Shown here: positions 1-9,832 of the stretch, in pieces
Layout of the letters: every line of letters begins with the position of its first letter
Position numbering within the stretch: position 1 is the stretch's first letter
Source: Chara braunii
Taxonomy: Eukaryota > Streptophyta > Charophyceae > Charales > Characeae
Assembly: GCA_003427395.1 (NCBI GenBank)
Contig: BFEA01000239.1
Span: 2,014,468-2,044,866, forward strand
Direction of reading: 5' to 3'
DNA: 30,399 bases
Position numbers and translations under genes: made by a program
Notes under the pieces: model-generated
What the model saw: the letters and a program-made list of their open reading frames with translations, nothing else
Database searches by the model: none
What the model was told of the DNA's origin: nothing

Positions 1-1
1 T

Positions 2-469
2 TCTTCCTCTTCTTTTTCTTCTTCCTCTTCTTCTTCTTTGTCTTATCAACACCGTCGACCGAGATCAGCGTTGTCTATATTAGGACGGCGACAGGCTCGT
101 TCATTCTCCCCTCCTCCTAGTCCCCCTTCCTCTCGACGTCGTATTGATCCTAAATTGCCTGGTTCCTTGTCTGACCGACAACGTGCTTTGTTACGTCGAC
201 AGCGTTTGTCAATTAAACGCAGACCGCGCCAAATCAGACCGGGCCTTCCAGTGGTGACCGATTCGGATTTGCGAGCAAATCTACCAAACATTTATGGCCT
301 GACAACCACAAATGTTTGTCTGCAAGCTTATCAACGTCAAGGTTATACTGTATCTCAATTTGTTACAATTGCTTATCAGCTTGACGCTGTTGAAATGAGT
401 TGTTGTATGACCATAATGGTCTACCCCCTGAGGATAGTAATTATACTACCTCAGGAGGCCTTACTATAA
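2..469 (+). CDS. Unidentified 5'-partial ORF, Ser/Arg-rich
   Basis: The frame is open from base 2, so the true start lies outside the window; the first in-frame alternative start is a TTG at 38 and no convincing ATG was seen. The visible part begins with a run of serines from a TCT/TTC-type microsatellite, continues with an Arg/Pro/Ser-rich basic stretch (SPPPSPPSSRRR, then RQRALLRRQRLSIKRRPR), and becomes more ordinary around DLRANLPNIYGLTTTNVCL. The frame stops at TAA 467-469 but stays open afterwards to the junction with the gypsy remnant near 688. Another frame also reads acceptably between about 400 and 520, so a frameshift is possible. I do not recognise a family. The basic N-terminal part would suit a nucleic-acid-binding or structural protein, but that is only inference. 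Confidence 0.3.
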   Translation, partial: SSSSFSSSSSSSLSYQHRRPRSALSILGRRQARSFSPPPSPPSSRRRIDPKLPGSLSDRQRALLRRQRLSIKRRPRQIRPGLPVVTDSDLRANLPNIYGLTTTNVCLQAYQRQGYTVSQFVTIAYQLDAVEMSCCMTIMVYPLRIVIILPQEALL

Positions 470-687
470 ATGTCTTACAATTTAGCATTTCACGGTCGCC
501 ACCTTCTTATGCATTATGCGATGCTAGGCAAGAACCTTAATGCCCGTCCTCATATTTTTGCATGGATTTTGCACAAACCGGGGTATTATATGACACTCGT
601 TCGTGAAGCTGCCCAGTGGGAACTGTGGGATGGTGGGACGGTGATTCAGGTTATTATAAACATAAATGAATTCTTGCGAGGTGTTCG

Positions 688-1386
688 CGCGTTAATTGTT
701 CCAGATCAGAACATGTGGGACAAGGAGTTACACAGAGTGAAGGGGTTGTACAACAACTCCATTCATTCCGCAACCGGCGTAACACTGAATCAACTGTAAT
801 ACGGTTGGTAGTTACGCAATCCTCTCTCCTATATGTTCCTCGATCGGTCACCTGGTCTGAAGCTCGACATGCCTGGCTACAATGCCAAGTATGCATGATT
901 GCTCAAAGCTATTATTACAACGATGAACAAGCGTGCAGCACGCCATGATCAAACATGCTAACAAGTCACGCAAAGAAGGGAACTTCGAAGTAGGAATAAG
1001 CGTACAACATGTCATGATCAAACATGTTAACAAGATGCTAACATGCGAATAAGTATATCTAGGTCAAAATGTCTGAATTTTCTGATGAAGAGGGCGTATC
1101 ACGAAAGCAAGAGGGAGGAATAGACTGTACAAAGGGCACTTCCTTTATTACCCGTTGAACAAGTTGTACTAGCTCGACTGAAAAGAATTGCTAAAGAATG
1201 CTCCCTGTGTTGTTAACGCTTATGAACGACAGATCGCCGACGGACATACTGCTAAGTTTTCTGCAACACTCACTCCTCACGGTTATACTGAAACTCTCTT
1301 TTTTATTTACGCCTACGACGCATTTTGTGCCGACTCTGTATGAGTTACTCACTCGAAGGGACCTCGCTCTTGAGAGGGGGGTAGAG
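688..1386 (+). pseudogene. Truncated gypsy integrase C-terminal region and 3' untranslated part (plus-strand copy)
   Basis: This stretch matches, in reverse complement, bases 5401-6255 of the longer gypsy element in the window. Translation at 689-800 gives ALIVPDQNMWDKELHRVKGL, the same integrase segment as ALIVPDQNTWDKELHKVKGL in the minus-strand copy. Homology starts abruptly at about 688, which marks a truncation or recombination point. Around 905-1045 the copy carries a partial repeat of about 45 bases of its own sequence (two versions of the segment containing catgatcaaacatg). Many stops and frame changes make it non-functional. It runs straight into a polypurine tract and an LTR, so it is the 3' end of an element on the plus strand. 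Confidence 0.8.
1372..1386 (+). other. Polypurine tract of the plus-strand gypsy remnant
   Basis: The sequence GAGAGGGGGGTAGAG directly precedes the LTR start TGTAATGACC at 1387. This is the position and composition expected of the plus-strand DNA primer of an LTR retrotransposon. The same tract, reverse-complemented, borders the LTR at 5400. Confidence 0.8.
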
Positions 1387-2701
1387 TGTAATGACCCGCC
1401 AAAACGTAGATTGAGAACACTGCTGATTTCTGGGATTTGCCATTGGAATGAATGCCTTGCTGAGATTCCCACATTTTGTTGTGATTTGTAAGTTTGTGTG
1501 TGTGTGCGTACCTGCTGGTTTGCGTGCCCGTGTGAATGCTTGTCGGCCTGAGTGTGTGTGTGACCCGCAAGGGTACTCGTTGGTTGAAAGGCCCAATAGG
1601 GCCAGTACTTGCCTGTGGCCGTGACTTTGAGGGTTGCAACGGGGAAAACACTCAAGTAGCGAGGGTAGGCCCGCGACACTTAGAGCAGCGGGAAAAACAC
1701 TCAAGTAGCACGTAGGCCGGTGCTGCTCAGAGCAGACGAAAACAATAGTTGGCATTTTTAGAGGCCCAGTAGTGTTAGGTTAGAAGTAGGCCGGTACCAG
1801 TCCAAGTAGTCTGAGTCTATAGCCTGTCCGGACGATATCAGAGCCTGCAATGATGTTTCCCTCCAAAAGGGAGGAGGTACCGGTTGTTGGGAGGCCGCTC
1901 GGCTTAGGAAGTCACCGCCCAAGAGGCCAGTAGGCCGCTATATCTTCAGGAGGACCAAGCAACTCCTCCTCATTTGTGGTTTGCAAGGATTGGTGGCGAC
2001 ATGCTGCTGGAGCCAAGCGTTGGACTTGGGAAACGCTGCCTGGAGGTGAAGAGCTGCTGGGCGCTCAGCCTGGCTATAGCGAGAAGCCCAGCTTGAGGAG
2101 GAGGAAGAAGGGACCGAAGTAGGAGAGTTGAGGTATCTACCTGGCTGTGGTGGACACCATCTTCATCGCCTTGTTGGGCGCTGCATCTGGAAGGCCCCGG
2201 TTGGGGTAGTGCCACGGCAAGGAAACTCGAGGCAGAGTCGGGCATGGCGGCTTAGTGAGCAGCGACATAGCTGCTTTGGGTTGTCCTTTGGACAGGAGTG
2301 CAGCGACATAGCTGCTTTGCGTTGTCCTTGAACCCTTAGTAGTCTGCCATAGCCGAGGCATGTGAAAGGAGGAAGAAGGGGGGAAGCCATAGCTATGGTG
2401 GACCTGTTGTTGTGTCAGCAGTAAGAGGGAACTTCGGATATTGATTCTGGTCCATCCACTTACTGTTATTATTATTATTGGAGGAAGAATAAGAAGGTGA
2501 AGGAGGAGGAGGAAGGTGGAGAGAGAAGGGGGATTTGTCATTGGTCTTGCTGGTGCACATCTTCTTCCTCTTCTTCTTCTTTTTCTTCTTTCTCTCTTCT
2601 TTGGTCTCTATCTCTTTGCAAGTGCTTTCATTTCTTTCGCAATTGGGTGACATTGTCTTTCATTGTGAATTTGCACTTTGGGAATGACCAGGATCGTTAC
2701 A
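1387..2701 (+). mobile_element. Gypsy LTR, copy A (3' LTR of the plus-strand remnant)
   Basis: Runs from TGTAATGACC to GGATCGTTACA, giving standard TG...CA ends over 1315 bases. It is the reverse complement of the LTRs at 4033-5400 and 17730-19106 and shows more indels than they do. The polypurine tract on its left identifies it as a 3' LTR in plus orientation. Inside it are a TTC/TCT-type microsatellite (about 2560-2600) and two tandem copies of a unit containing the near-palindrome TGTCCTTTGGACA (about 2258-2331). No protein is encoded; the apparent ORFs here differ between copies and include repeat runs. Confidence 0.88.
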
Positions 2702-4032
2702 ACCAACACTCTGCGACCTTCTCCTTTGCACAACCACAAACATTGTTTACCTGCGGATGTAGCCGTCATCGTCTCTGTCACAATCACTACAATGACATGG
2801 TTTATGCATCCATGTGTGCAGAGGACTGTTCCACCGTTCCTGACTATAGGCACCCTGCGCATCTGAACACTATGTCCATTTTGTGGCCATGGGCGCTATA
2901 CTGAATGCATGCTCTTTTGTGGTGACGGTTCTTCTTTCATTTTGGCCTGCAATCGATACGTCATTTGTGGGGGGTGAATGTAGGGCATGCTCAATGCCAC
3001 CCGTCGTGGCAATTGTTGCACCGAGAATGTTGAGCTAGTCTTCCATGTGTTCATGCACCTCATCCTCATAATGTATGTCCTCTCTGTCGTCAAGGACAAA
3101 CTCATTCTTGAGCCTTTTCTTATCCTCTTTTGCATTCTTCTTCACTCCTCACTCGATACTTTCCCTTATTTTCCCTGTATCATTCTTTGTTTGTGTGCTC
3201 TCCATCTCTCCTCCCTGTGTTTATCCCCTCCCCCTTCACTCTACCTCTTTCTCGCGTAGAAGTGGGATGTGATGGCACACGGGGATGAGGCCAGTTCACG
3301 CTCAACTTCATCAAAGCCTTGTACGTGAGAGGCACGGTGAAAGGGGAGTCATAAGATGAATTAGAAAAATGAATGGTTTCAGTGTGCCGTTCATGTTTGT
3401 CTTGTTTTTTTAATTTTTATTTTTTTTCGTTTGTTTCGCAAAGTGCGCTCTTTTAGTTCATAGTTATGTGACAATATATATGTATATATATAATACAAGT
3501 TCCATTCATATACTGCAGAGAAAAATCGAGGTTGGGGAACTCACAATTCGACTCGGAGTTATCCTGGCAGCGTCAACCAGTTTAACTTACCAGCACTTGC
3601 TCGGCCCTACAGTTCTTGCCCGACCATTCTATACTGTCTCGATTCTATTCCCTTCGGGAAGGTTCCAAATTGACACAGTAGAGTCTATTTAAGGGTACCG
3701 ATGTCGATGTTAACCACACTCACTGTTACCCTGTGTCTCAATTGCAAGAATCTGTTTTCCAAATTGGAATGTCTGACTAATTCTGGGACTAGCACGGCCC
3801 ACAGGAATGGTCCTTGGTCCTCTACTGACACTCTACTAACGGCCCACAGCGGCCCTACAGCACACAGTGTCCTGGTTATTCCTAAGGGCTACCACTACCT
3901 CGAACACTCCCTTTACCACCATTACCTAAATTACAAAAAAAAAAAAAAAAAAGATGCTCATTTTATTTTTCTCCAGAACGTGTTGTTCAGTTTATTTTTC
4001 TGCAGAACACGCTTTTTTATGTTTTTTAAAGA
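2702..4032. other. Anonymous spacer between two gypsy LTRs
   Basis: No recognisable gene or RNA. On the minus strand, about 3112 down to 2757, one frame reads for some 118 codons with only two stops and contains an acidic stretch (DDREDIHYEDEVHEHMED), which may be a decayed coding fragment of unknown type. The right part is AT-rich with a TATATATA run (about 3474-3492) and an A-run at 3936-3953. The last bases before the LTR at 4033 are AAAGA. Confidence 0.4.
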
Positions 4033-5400
4033 TGTTACGATCCTGGTCATTCCCAAAGTGCAAATTCACTATGAAAGACAATGCCACCAAATTGCGAAAG
4101 AAATGAAAACACTTGCAAAGAGATAGAGACCAGAGAAGAGAGAAAGAAGAAGAAGAAGAAGAAGAAGAAGATGTACACCAGCAAGACCAATGACAAATCC
4201 CCCTTCTCTCTCCACCTTCCTCCTCCTCCTTCACTTTGCCAATCTTATTCTTCTCCCAATAATAATAATAACAATGAGTGGATGAACCATAATCAATATC
4301 CGAAGTTCCCTCTTACTACTGACTCAGCAACAACGACAACATGTCCACCATAGCTATGTTTTCCCTCCTTCCTCCTCTCACATGTGTAGGCTATGGCGGA
4401 CTACTGAGGGCCCTGCCCTCTTGTCCAAAGGACAACCCAAAGCAGCTATGGCGCTGCACTCGTGTCCAAAGGACAACTCAACGCAGCTATGCCGCAGCTG
4501 ACTAAGCCGCCATGCCTGACTCTGCCTCAAGCTTCCTTGGTGCGGCACTATCCTAACTGGGGCCTTCCAGATGCAGCGCCCGACAAGGTGATGAAGATGG
4601 TGTCCACCATAACCAGGTAGGTGCCTCGCCACTCTTCTCCTTCGCCCCCTTCTTCCTCCTCCTCAGGCTGGGCTGCTCGCCATAGCCAGGCTGAGCGCCC
4701 AACTGCCCTTCACCTCCAGGCCGCCTGTACCAGCCCAGCGCTCTGCTCAGCAGCATGTCGCCAATCGTTGCATACCGCAAATGAGGAGGAGCTACTTGCT
4801 CCTCCGAAAGATATAGCGGCCTACTGGCCTCTTGGGCGGTGACTTCCAAGGCCGAGCGGCCTCCCAACAACCACTACCTCCTCCCTTTCGAAGGGAAACA
4901 TCATTGCAAGCTCTGCGATCGTCCGGACATGCCCTAGACGTGGGCTACTTGGACTGGTACCGGCCTACCTCTATCCTACTGCTACTGGGCCTCTAAAGAT
5001 GCCAACTTTTTGTCTTCTTCTGCTCAGCCTCCAGTACCCGACACTCCTACCACTACTTGAGTGGTACCGGCCTACCTGCTACTTGAGTGTTTTTCCCCGC
5101 TGCTCGAAGTGTCGGAGGCCTACCCCCGCTACTTGAGTGTTTTCCCCGCTGCAACCCTCAAAGTCACGGCCACAGGTAAGTACCGGCCCTGCGGGGCCTT
5201 TCAACCAACAAGTACCCTTGTGGGTCACACACACACTCAACCAACAAGCACTAAGACAGACATGCAAACCAGCCGGCACGCACACATACACAGACATGGA
5301 AACCACAACAGAATGCGGGAATCTCAGCAAGACATTCATTCCAGCGGGAAATCCCGGGAATCAGCAGTGTTCTCAGTTTGTGTTTTGGCGAGTCATTACA
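4033..5400 (-). mobile_element. Gypsy LTR, copy B (3' LTR of the main minus-strand element)
   Basis: Spans 1368 bases with TGTAATGACT at its 5' end (5400, minus sense) and TAACA at its 3' end (4033). The polypurine tract on its right and the pol genes beyond it, also minus strand, make it the 3' LTR of that element. It is closely similar to the LTR at 17730-19106, with scattered substitutions of the order of several per cent by eye and a shorter AAG microsatellite (about 4143-4170). It contains the doubled unit with TGTCCAAAGGACA (about 4422-4498). Confidence 0.9.
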
Positions 5401-5413
5401 CTACCCCCCTCTC
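5401..5413 (-). other. Polypurine tract of the main gypsy element
   Basis: In minus sense the bases read GAGAGGGGGGTAG and abut the LTR start TGTAATGA. This matches the tract beside the plus-strand copy and fixes the 3' LTR boundary. Confidence 0.85.
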
Positions 5414-5612
5414 AAGAGCGAGGTCCCTTCGAGCGAGTAAGTCGTTTAGAGTCGGCACAAAATGAATCCTAGGTGTAGATTAGAAAGAGAGATTTAGTAA
5501 GACCGTGAGGAGTGAGTTTTGCAGAAAACTTAGCAGTCTGTCCATCAGTGATCTGTCGTTCATAAGCGTTAACAACGTGTGGAACATTTTTTAGCAGCTT
5601 TTTTCGGTCGAT

Positions 5613-5894
5613 CTAGAAAAATTCGTTCAACGGGTGAGAGAGGAAGTGAACCTTATACTGTTTGTTCCTCCTCCTTCCTTCATGGGAAACGATTCTGTCT
5701 ATCTCATGGCCGTCGTTGATAGGACGAGGTATCACAGGATCTCGGAAGGGAAAAGTCTCGTCGTTGATGTGTGGAAACAGTTGGGATGCGTGAAAGACTA
5801 GATATGTGCGTAGATGAGGAGGCACGTCAATCACATACGAAGGACAAAAATCATCCCCAATCATCTTTAGAACCTGCCAAAGGCGATAGTACAA
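5613..5894 (-). pseudogene. Gypsy integrase C-terminal (GPF/Y-like) module with chromodomain
   Basis: The translation holds a C-terminal integrase segment typical of chromoviruses (VFHASQLFPHINDETFPFRD, compare the usual VFHVSQLK pattern) followed by a chromodomain start (HEIDRIVSHEGRRRNKQYKV, corresponding to the usual EVERILDHRxRRGxxxYLVKW). In this family the chromodomain directs integration, often to particular chromatin. The domain is cut short after about 30 residues by loss of the conserved WKGYP part (here HFLSHPLNEFF, then stop). It lies in the same frame as the integrase pieces at 5922-6476 and is separated from them by nonsense codons, for example TAA at 5922-5924. Confidence 0.8.
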
Positions 5895-5921
5895 TGGAAG
5901 AAGTTTTCGTGATACGCCCTC

Positions 5922-6143
5922 TTAGTAAGAAAACTCAGACATTTTGGCCCAGACATAACTCCCTACTTTGAAGTTCCCTTCTTTGCGCGACTTGTTAGCA
6001 TGTTTGATCATGGCATGCTTACGCTTGTTCATTGCTGTGATAGCATCTTTGAGAAGGTGTGCATACTTGACATTGTAGTCAAGCATGTCGAGCGTCAGAC
6101 CAAGGGACTGTTCAGGGAACAAATAGGAGAGAGGATTGCGCAA
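5922..6143 (-). pseudogene. Gypsy integrase fragment downstream of the catalytic core
   Basis: Residues such as AITAMNKRKHAMIKHANKSR and FKVGSYVWAK correspond to the linker and the start of the GPF/Y domain in gypsy integrases (usual pattern: A..YAD..R....F..GD.V.L). It is in frame with the core fragment to its right, separated by TGA at 6147-6149 and TAG at 6162-6164, the latter most simply a CAG to TAG change. This indicates a once-continuous protein broken by point mutations. Confidence 0.75.
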
Positions 6144-6161
6144 CTGTCAACCATATTGCAG

Positions 6162-6476
6162 CTAATTCGGTGTCATGCCAGTTCCAGAATGAGTGGAGTT
6201 GTTGTACAACCCTTTCACTTTGTGTAACTCCTTGTCCCATGTGTTCTGATCCGGAACAATTAACGCGTGCAGTAATTGAATGACAGTGTGGTTTATTTCC
6301 TCAGCCAATCCATTGGCTTCGGGGTGTCGACCAGAAGTCTTGTTGAGTTTAATGTCGTACATCTGCAAAGTAAAGTCCTTCCAATCAGCACTGATGAACC
6401 AGGTATCCCGATCAATCACAAGAGTTTTCGGGGGTCCATACTGTAGAATGAACTGGTGGTGAAATTCTTCGATCAC
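6162..6476 (-). pseudogene. Gypsy integrase catalytic core, second half
   Basis: Carries the second catalytic Asp of the DDE triad (LVIDRDTWF, residue 22, usual form SDRDxxF) and the Glu (GLAEEINHTV, residue 59, usual form GQTERVNQ). Downstream, LIVPDQNTWDKEL is the typical stretch after the core. The first Asp lies in the preceding piece (SIDFTDM, ending at 6473) in a different frame, so one or more bases were gained or lost at about 6475-6500. Substitutions around the Glu suggest long decay. Confidence 0.82.
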
Positions 6477-8289
6477 AAGCTCAGTCGGTGCATGAGCAAA
6501 AAACGATTCACAATCGCCATGAGTTGTGAATGTCCTCCCTCGCTCACCTTCCCCATGTCCGTGAAATCGATAGAGACCGACTCACCGGACCCATCAGGGA
6601 TTGGGAGGGGTTTCAGCAGGCCATAAGGCTTATGCCTATGGACCTTGGTTCTTTGACAGACTTGACATTCAACAATAAATTTATGAGTAGATCCCTTCAT
6701 TCCCGGCCAATCAAACTGCTGCAAAAGACTTCCATAAGTCTTCTCAAAGCCGAAGTGTCCATTCTGATGATGTGCCAAATCCAAGAAATGAGTCTGGAGA
6801 GGCGCATGGTTGGGTACACACAAACGATCCAACTTCCCATAGCGGCGGAATACAAGACCCTTGCACTTGTAAAAATCAGGCTGACTGTTGGGGTCAGCCT
6901 TGAGCTGCTCAAGGATGGGATTAAGGTCCGGATCCTTGGCAGTGTGCTCAACCAGATCCTCTTTCAGTTTCCTTCGGAGGTCATACGAGCTCACAAGGCA
7001 AGTCAAAAACTCAAGATGACGCGATAAAGCATTAGCAACACGATTATAACAACCTTTCTTATGCTTCAGTTCAAAGTTGTAAATGTCAATGTCATGCAGC
7101 AAGCGGGTCAGTGTCGGAGAGTGATCAGTTTGCGTTTTAATCCACTGCAAGGTCTGATGATCTGAGTAGACCTTGAAGTGACAACCCAATAGGTAGTGCT
7201 TCCAATGTGCGAGTCCTTCTCGCAAAGCATAGAGCTCACGCATATATGTGGAGGTAGCTACCTTGTGGCTGGGCATGCGTTTCCTGTGATATTCGAGCGG
7301 ACGCAGACCATCGCCATCATCTTGTTGCAGCACTACACCAATCCCATACTGGCTCGCGTCCATAGTGACCACGAATGTGAGGTTAGGATCCGCAATGCGG
7401 AGCACAGGATGACTTACCAAAGCCTCTTTCAAGGCTTGGAACGCAGTCTCACATTTCTCACACCACGTATAGGCAACATTCTTGCTTGTTAGTCTCGAGA
7501 GTAAGTGAGCAATGACATAAAATTTGGGCACAAACTTTTGATAATACGAGGCTAAACCAAAAAAAAAAACCAGTTTGCATACGTTTGTCGGTTGAGGCCA
7601 CTTTCGTATGACCTCAACCTTGGTTGCCTCCGGCTCAAGGCCGTTTGCAGACAACCGGTGCCTAAGATAGATGACGTTGTCCCTTCCAAACTCATATTTC
7701 GCTAAGTTGAGGTGCAGTTGTGTCTTCTTGAGGACCTGCAAAACCTCCTCAAGGTGCTTGACGTGCTCTTCCATGGACTTGCTGAAAATCAGGATGTCAT
7801 CGAGGTAAACAACAACAAATATGTTAAGCTGATGGCGGAGGACCTTATCCATGAGGCACTGAAACGTTGTTGGTGCATTTGTAAGACCGAAGGGCATAAC
7901 AATGAATTCGTACAGCCCATCGCGTGTTTTGAATGCAGTTTTGTGCTGGTCGCTCGGATCAACTTCAATCTGGTGGCAGCCAAGATTTGAGGTCGATCTT
8001 GGAGAAGACTTTACTTTCACAATAGTGATCCGATTTAGGCCACAATAGTCAATACACATTCGAAGCTTGCCTCCTTTCTTCGGCACAAACAAGACAGGTG
8101 CACCGAACTCAGACTCACTACGCCTAATTCATTCACGATCGATCATGTCATTAATTTGTCTCCTCAACTCCTCCAACTCGCCTTGTCCCATACGGTGGAC
8201 GCAGCCCTTTGGAGGAATACTCCCTTCTATTATCTCGATCTTGTGTTTGACCGGACGCTCGAGAACTCCATGAGGTTCAGCCAGAACTT
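6473..8289 (-). pseudogene. Gypsy reverse transcriptase, RNase H and integrase N-terminus
   Basis: Reverse transcribes element RNA in virus-like particles in active relatives. The longest open part (8092-6473, 539 residues) contains the RT catalytic motif VYLDDIL (residues 96-101), RNase H residues D245 (TMDASQYG), E286 (MRELYAL) and D311 (YSDHQTL), an HHCC zinc-binding domain (H441, H446, C476, C479) and the first integrase Asp (SIDFTDM). Upstream codons to about 8290 encode the RT N-terminus (LEELRRQINDMIDRE, then TGA at 8129-8131 where Trp or another residue is expected). RT motif A (VFSKIDLKS) is present in the DNA near 7990-8015 but out of frame: one extra T in the tcttgg run shifts it, and the linker before it is deleted. 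The protein cannot be functional. Confidence 0.92.
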
Positions 8290-8996
8290 CAGGAAATCGA
8301 TTTCAGGACTTCCGGTGGAGGATCATCCTCATCAGGAGAGAGAAAATCAGATTGAGAATTTACAGCCATTACAACTGAACTCGAAGTACTTGGATCAGAC
8401 GTAGACTGATTTTCTACAGTAGAAGTAGATGGAATAGAAGTAGATGTAGTAGAAGTAGAATTACTTTCCGAGGTAGAAAACGCATCAAAAGTAGAAGTTA
8501 CATGGAGAGGTTTTACAAGAGCTACATGCACATGCTCAACTTCCTTACGTCTGCGCACTGATTTGCAGAATTTATTCGGACTCAAAAGAGTCACAGGGGA
8601 CTCATGCGTCTTGTCCAATAGAACTGTACGCTCGTTCCCCTTGGCATCACGCACCACGAACTGATTATCTGCCCATGTGGTCCTTAGGCAATGAGCCTTC
8701 AACCAGCCCAAACCAATGATCGCGTTGAAAGGACACTTGTCCATGACATAAAAGTTCAGCTCATGTGTGACAGTGCGATCTTTGTCAAAAGTGACGCGCA
8801 CACCTTTGACAGCATGTGTTGAGGTGACAACCTCTTGGTTGCCTACCTGGGTCTGACAAGGGTTCTGCAATTTCACTTGCTTCATTCCTAGATCCGCCTT
8901 ACGAATCCTGTTAGGAGAAAATAAGTTAGTTGTCGAGCCATTATCAATCAGCATACGGATGTATCGGCGGTTAATGAGCAGCTTAAAGAAGATCAA
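8289..8996 (-). pseudogene. Gypsy aspartic protease region
   Basis: A retropepsin-like fold is indicated by MLIDNGSTTNLFSP (residues 16-29), the counterpart of the usual LIDSGAxxNFI. The DSG/DTG active-site triplet is changed to DNG at D18. A second conserved block, FNAIIGLGWLKAH (about residues 94-106), matches the usual D.ILGMDWL of gypsy proteases. The C-terminal third is low-complexity Ser/Thr (STSTTSTSIPSTSTVENQ) and links to RT. Homology to RT continues in another frame at about 8290 (PEVLAEPHGVLERPVKHK), so a frameshift separates the two. In active elements this enzyme cuts the Gag-Pol polyprotein. Confidence 0.82.
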
Positions 8997-9238
8997 TTCT
9001 TCACTCCCTTGAACATGGCGTTGCTGCTTGAGTTGCAGCCAATGTTCTAGGTGAGAGTGGAAGTCGACTTCCTTATTCTCCTCTCAAGGCTCAGTGTATA
9101 GTACTTGACCTACAGCAACCTTGGATTCAACATTTGTTCGGGCTTCAAGAGCGGGCTGTTGATCAGATTCAGGCTCCTTGGAGAGGCCTGCAACTGATAG
9201 TTGAACTTCCCTTGTTGTAGAAAGTGTTGATGACTCTT

Positions 9239-9735
9239 CTACGCCCTTTGTCTGTTTCCCTGCAGACGATAACAGTCCTGCACAGCGTGCCCAGGCTTTT
9301 GACAATGCAAGCACACGCGCAGTTTGGATCTTCTTTCCCATTCCTTTTGACTGATGCGAAGGTTTTTCCAAGGTTTGGTGGAAGCATCCTCCGGTTTCTC
9401 AGGGATCTTTGCATTCTTGGGGAAGTGTGCTATAGTTTCCTTACCCGAACCACAGTTAGGCCCATTGCTTGAAGCAGTCTTTTTAAAGCATTGCATTTTT
9501 CTTCAGTATTCATGTCAGACTCAAGGGCTGATGTAGAACAGCCCACGTCGGAGTCCGGCTCTAGATCGTCATCTAGAGATAGATCATCCGCATAAGACTG
9601 ATCCTTGGCCTCATGATGTTCATGCAGGGCAAGCTGGTTGCTGCTTCCGTACCGCTTGCGTTGAGAGGTTCTACCTGCAACGGGTGCCTGTGCAGGCTTG
9701 GCGAGGTCCTTGGCTTCTAGATTGACTAGATCCAT
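9239..9735 (-). pseudogene. Gypsy gag C-terminal part with CCHC zinc knuckle
   Basis: Two overlapping frames together cover the end of gag. The right one (9735-9430) has an acidic linker (YADDLSLDDDLEPDSD). The left one (9496-9239) has a complete CX2CX4HX4C knuckle, CLHCQKPGHAVQDC, at 9272-9313, preceded by a Lys/Arg-rich stretch (SQKEWERRSKLR). The knuckle binds element RNA in gypsy nucleocapsids. A frameshift within about 9430-9496 separates the pieces. From 9238 to 8997 only short decayed frames remain before the protease. Confidence 0.8.
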
Positions 9736-9832
9736 CAGTAGCTTTCGTCAAGTCGTATGGTATTTGAGTCCTAGCCGGGAGACATTTTTTAGGGGCCACT
9801 CACATAACTACATCCATGCAAGACACGTCAAT

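Noticed and set aside
1080-1125. CTGATGA followed by CACGAAAGC, resembling a second hammerhead core.
   Set aside because: The sequence is part of the gypsy integrase region, no stem II, I or III can be formed, and the minus-strand copy does not keep the core.
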